64,000 nucleotides of DNA from Opitutus sp. ER46 (GTDB lineage Bacteria; Verrucomicrobiota; Verrucomicrobiia; Opitutales; Opitutaceae): the NCBI RefSeq assembly GCF_003054705.1, contig NZ_QAYX01000025.1, forward strand, positions 620,001 through 684,000, read 5' to 3'. The notes under the pieces are model-generated. The model saw nothing but the letters and a program-made list of their open reading frames with translations. It made no database searches and was not told the DNA's origin. Position numbers and translations under genes: made by a program. Below are positions 61,528 to 64,000 of the stretch, in pieces. The first letter of the stretch is position 1. Each line of letters starts with the position of its first letter.

Positions 61528-62424
61528 TCAGGGTTGCCGAAACTCCTGCACGCTCCGGACGAAGTCGTCCGGCACGCCGAAGTCGAACCGCTGGGCGTCG
61601 GTCATCTCGAGGGCGAGATAGCCTTCGCGCTGCCGCTGGATCTCCTGGGCACGGGTGAGCTGGAACTCGCCGTTGTCCCGCACGTCGTCGCGGATCATCT
61701 CGCCGAGCACGTCGTAAATGGAGGGGGCCAGGAGGTGCATGCCGAACCAGCCCAGCCAGATTTCGGCGGGCAGGCCGTCGACGTGCAGCCGTTCGCGGGC
61801 GATCGCGGGGGAGGGCTTCTCGATGATGAGGGAGACGTCGATCAGCCGCGGATCCTCGCGGCGGCGGCGCCCCGCGATGGTGCCGTAGCCCTTGAGTTCG
61901 CCGGCTGAGATCCGGTTCACAGCGGAGACGGACTTGCCTTGGGCGAGCCTCCCGGAGGCGGCGAGTTTCGCATACGGCGAAGCGCCACGGCCGCGAAAAA
62001 GATGGTCTCCCAAGCAGAGCAGGACCGGCTGGCCGGCCGCAAAGTCGCGCGTCTGGTAGACCGCGTGACCATAGCCTTCCTGCGCGGTCTGGACCGCGAA
62101 GCTGACGCGGCGGTTGAAGTCCCGCATCTGCTCCGCCTCGCGCAGCAGGGCTGGGTATTTTTCCAGCCGGCGAAGATACGCGTCCCCAGGTCCCTCGAGG
62201 TAGGCGCGGATCATCGCGTCCTCGCCCGGCTGCACGATAATGCAGATCTCCTCGATGCCGGCGCCGGCGAGCTCGAGCAGGTGGTAGTGAAAGAGGGCGC
62301 GGGCGATGCCGTCGGCGCCCACAACGGGGAACAGTTCCTTCTTCACCGCGTGCGAGGCGGGGAAGTGGCGGGTGCCGAGACCAGCGACGGGGATGACGGC
62401 TTTGCGGACGAAAGGGGAGGCCAT
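61528..62424 (-). CDS. GalU-type nucleotidyltransferase (UTP-sugar-1-phosphate uridylyltransferase)
   Basis: Transfers UMP from UTP to a sugar-1-phosphate. The 298-residue product has the N-terminal nucleotide motif VIPVAGLGTRHFPASHAVKK with the catalytic Lys, and LCLGDHLF for Mg binding; the C-terminal half (IWLGWFGMHLLAPSIYDVL) fits GalU-type proteins. Its specificity may not be glucose-1-phosphate: it lies four bases after a GHMP sugar kinase and the pair would make a UDP-sugar by salvage. Start ATG 62424. Confidence 0.85.
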   Translation of the reverse strand: MASPFVRKAVIPVAGLGTRHFPASHAVKKELFPVVGADGIARALFHYHLLELAGAGIEEICIIVQPGEDAMIRAYLEGPGDAYLRRLEKYPALLREAEQMRDFNRRVSFAVQTAQEGYGHAVYQTRDFAAGQPVLLCLGDHLFRGRGASPYAKLAASGRLAQGKSVSAVNRISAGELKGYGTIAGRRRREDPRLIDVSLIIEKPSPAIARERLHVDGLPAEIWLGWFGMHLLAPSIYDVLGEMIRDDVRDNGEFQLTRAQEIQRQREGYLALEMTDAQRFDFGVPDDFVRSVQEFRQP

Positions 62425-62428
62425 GGCG

Positions 62429-63895
62429 TCAGACTTGAGAGCCGGCCCAGCCCGTGGCGCCGAAGAGGTACCGGCGTGCGCCAAACTCCACTGCGCCCGG
62501 CGAACTGCCGTCGAAGATGTCCGGCATGGCGCCCACGCGGCGCGAGTACTCGAGCGCGATTTGCGGGAGGTGAAGCTTCAGCGCGTCGGTCCGGCCGAAG
62601 ACGGCGACGGTGCCGCCGGTGCCGCCGCCGGTGATCTTGGCCCCGAAAAGCCCGGCCTCGGCGCCGCGCTTCCGGACGGCCTCGACCAGGAAATCGACCT
62701 CGGCCGTTGAGAGCCGGCAGTTGTCGCGATAGCTGGCGTGGGCGCCGTACATGCACTCGCCCGCGGTGACGAGGGCGGCGGCGTCCCCCTGGTTCGCGGC
62801 ATTGAGCGCCTCCATGAAGCGCAGCACCCGCTCGTTCTCCTCGATGGGATGGCGCGTCGGGCCGACGACGCGGTAGGTGGCGTCGGGCTGGATGGTCGTC
62901 ACGGGATCGTCGTGCGTGCGGTACTTCGCGAGAAATTCCGAACCGACGAGGCTCTCGGGCAGGTGCGGCAGGTACTCGGTATTGAACTCGTCGGGCGTGA
63001 GCTGGGTGAGATAGTCGAGCCCGCCGCGGCCGGTGCGCGCGCGAAGGGCGTTGATGATGCGCTTGCCCATGAACGCGCCGATGCGGGTGTCGCCGTACGG
63101 GTTGCCGCCGACGGAGTGGCGCACCAGGGAGTTGATGCCGACGAAGCCCGTGCCGGCGGGAATCTCGATCTCGCCGACGACGCTGCCTGGCCGGCAGAGC
63201 AGGTGGGTCATCCGGCCCTTCCGGCCGACCGTGATCGTGAGCTGGTCCATGATGCCGCAGGGCGCGCCCACGACGTGGTTCTCGGCCATCTGCCCGAGGC
63301 GGGCAATGCGGCCGGCATCGAGGCGCAGACCGAGGTAGGCGTTGAGACAGGCGAGGGTGCCAACCTCGATGGTGGCGGAGCTGCCGATGCCGACGTTCAT
63401 CGGGACGGCGCTCAGGAGCAGCATGCTGAAACCGTACTGCAGCTTCACGCCTTCCTCCTTGAGCATGGTGAAGATACTGCCGCCGGCGTAGGCGGCCCAG
63501 GAGGCGAGCGGGTTCGCCTGACAGAGCTCACGGATGCCGGCGTAGTCGCCGAGCCCGTCTCCGGATCCAAAATACTCCATCGGGATACGCGTCTCCACCG
63601 GCAGGCTGCGGCTGCCCAGCTGGAGCGTGCGGATGCGCAGCGTACGGTCGGTGCGCGGCTGGAGCGCCACAAGGACACCGCGGCCGAGGACGGCCTCGCA
63701 CACGTTGGCGCCGGAATAGTCGGCGATGCCCCCCATCACATCGAGCCGGGCGGGTACGCGCGCGACCCAGATCTCGCCGCTGTTGAAGAAGCCGGCGAAT
63801 CCAGTGGTGTCGCTGTTCGGCTTGCTCAGCAGGCGTTCGAACTGCGCGACTTCAAAAGGCAACTCGGGAAGGGACGCGGGGGGCATTGGCGGCAT
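62429..63895 (-). CDS. GHMP sugar kinase resembling L-arabinokinase/galactokinase
   Basis: Phosphorylates a free sugar at C1. The 488-residue protein has the signature RLDVMGGIADYSGANV (50-65), which matches plant L-arabinokinases closely and differs from the galactokinase GEHTDY form. The GHMP ATP loop is VGIGSSATIEVGTLACLN, and MAENHVVGAPCGIMDQLT and RHSVGGNPYGDTRIGAFMG also recall arabinokinase. The motif KITGGGTGGTVAVFG ends the fold. The start is ATG 63895 or 63886; a TTG at 63934 would overlap the next gene. Candidate substrates: L-arabinose or galactose, or another pentose or hexuronic sugar. Confidence 0.8.
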   Translation of the reverse strand: MPPMPPASLPELPFEVAQFERLLSKPNSDTTGFAGFFNSGEIWVARVPARLDVMGGIADYSGANVCEAVLGRGVLVALQPRTDRTLRIRTLQLGSRSLPVETRIPMEYFGSGDGLGDYAGIRELCQANPLASWAAYAGGSIFTMLKEEGVKLQYGFSMLLLSAVPMNVGIGSSATIEVGTLACLNAYLGLRLDAGRIARLGQMAENHVVGAPCGIMDQLTITVGRKGRMTHLLCRPGSVVGEIEIPAGTGFVGINSLVRHSVGGNPYGDTRIGAFMGKRIINALRARTGRGGLDYLTQLTPDEFNTEYLPHLPESLVGSEFLAKYRTHDDPVTTIQPDATYRVVGPTRHPIEENERVLRFMEALNAANQGDAAALVTAGECMYGAHASYRDNCRLSTAEVDFLVEAVRKRGAEAGLFGAKITGGGTGGTVAVFGRTDALKLHLPQIALEYSRRVGAMPDIFDGSSPGAVEFGARRYLFGATGWAGSQV

Positions 63896-63935
63896 GGACG
63901 CCGCGAGCAAAGGCGCCGGCCCTAGGCCCGGCAAC

Positions 63936-64000
63936 TCAATCTGTGCGTAGGGCTTCCACCGGGCTGAGCTGGGAGGCGCGGTAGGCCGGATAGAGACCGG
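63936..64000 (-). CDS. FtsX/MacB-type ABC permease, C-terminal end
   Basis: Only the last 21 codons are visible: the peptide GLYPAYRASQLSPVEALRTD before a TGA stop. The A-Y-R-A-S-x-L-S-P-V-E-A-L-R ending is diagnostic of MacB/LolC-like permeases with an FtsX domain. It lies just upstream of the sugar kinase, 40 bp from the chosen start. Confidence 0.75.
   Translation of the reverse strand, partial: GLYPAYRASQLSPVEALRTD

Noticed and set aside
1-64000. CRISPR array, insertion sequence, integrase, toxin-antitoxin or phage genes
   Set aside because: No spaced repeats, transposase or integrase motifs and no terminal inverted repeats were recognised; the locus looks chromosomal and stable.

Overview
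The window is high-GC bacterial chromosome with no insertion sequence, prophage or CRISPR array. Gene content suggests a Verrucomicrobiota member, most likely Opitutaceae-like: a DUF1800 protein, an exosortase fused to an EpsI-type domain, a large exosequence/polysaccharide locus, a family 2 glycoside hydrolase and a degenerate response-regulator-like protein. This taxonomic placement is inferred from gene families and style, not from a marker-gene comparison.

Layout. Positions 1-2835 (minus) carry a cut-off DUF1800 gene and the coupled pair tsaB-alr. Positions 3002-6333 (plus) carry the tig-clpP-clpX protein quality-control cluster, whose candidate promoter lies between the arms of a perfect 10-bp inverted repeat. 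A secreted GH2 enzyme (6429-9599), a repeat- and palindrome-bearing intergenic region, a pseudo-receiver protein, an M42 aminopeptidase, hisA and a membrane GT-C-type protein follow.

Positions 13806-44529 form one uninterrupted minus-strand run of 29 genes, many joined by ATGA, TGATG or similar overlaps. It encodes surface polysaccharide assembly: the ABC exporter Wzm/Wzt at the promoter-proximal end, an aminotransferase for an amino-sugar, a SAM methyltransferase, a FemAB-like acyltransferase, about sixteen glycosyltransferases of several folds, two LbH acyltransferases, a Wzy-like polymerase, an O-antigen-ligase-like protein, an exosortase-EpsI fusion and a polyprenyl-phosphate sugar-1-phosphate transferase. 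An FAD-dependent disulfide oxidoreductase closes the run and is probably unrelated in function. No Wzx flippase, Wza channel or Wzc kinase is present in the window. A 74-codon gene resembling only the C-terminal end of FkbM methyltransferases sits neatly coupled inside the run.

From 44692 to 64000 the genome returns to housekeeping functions: a DJ-1/PfpI protein, a nucleoside-diphosphate-sugar epimerase-like protein, ybaB-recR, tRNA-Gly(CCC), a second GT-C-type membrane protein, dxs-xseB, a Ste24-like M48 protease, a secreted endonuclease/phosphatase-fold protein, an IPT/TIG lipoprotein, hemW with a small lipoprotein and an M23 peptidase, a TPR protein with an unusual Fur-family regulator, and priA. 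The last two complete genes pair a GHMP kinase that looks like plant L-arabinokinase with a GalU-type nucleotidyltransferase, which suggests salvage of a free sugar to a UDP-sugar. The window ends in the C-terminus of an FtsX/MacB-type ABC permease.

Intergenic stretches longer than 300 bp are 9600-9966 (direct repeats, a TATAAT box and a 16-bp palindrome) and 51779-52197 (nothing recognised).
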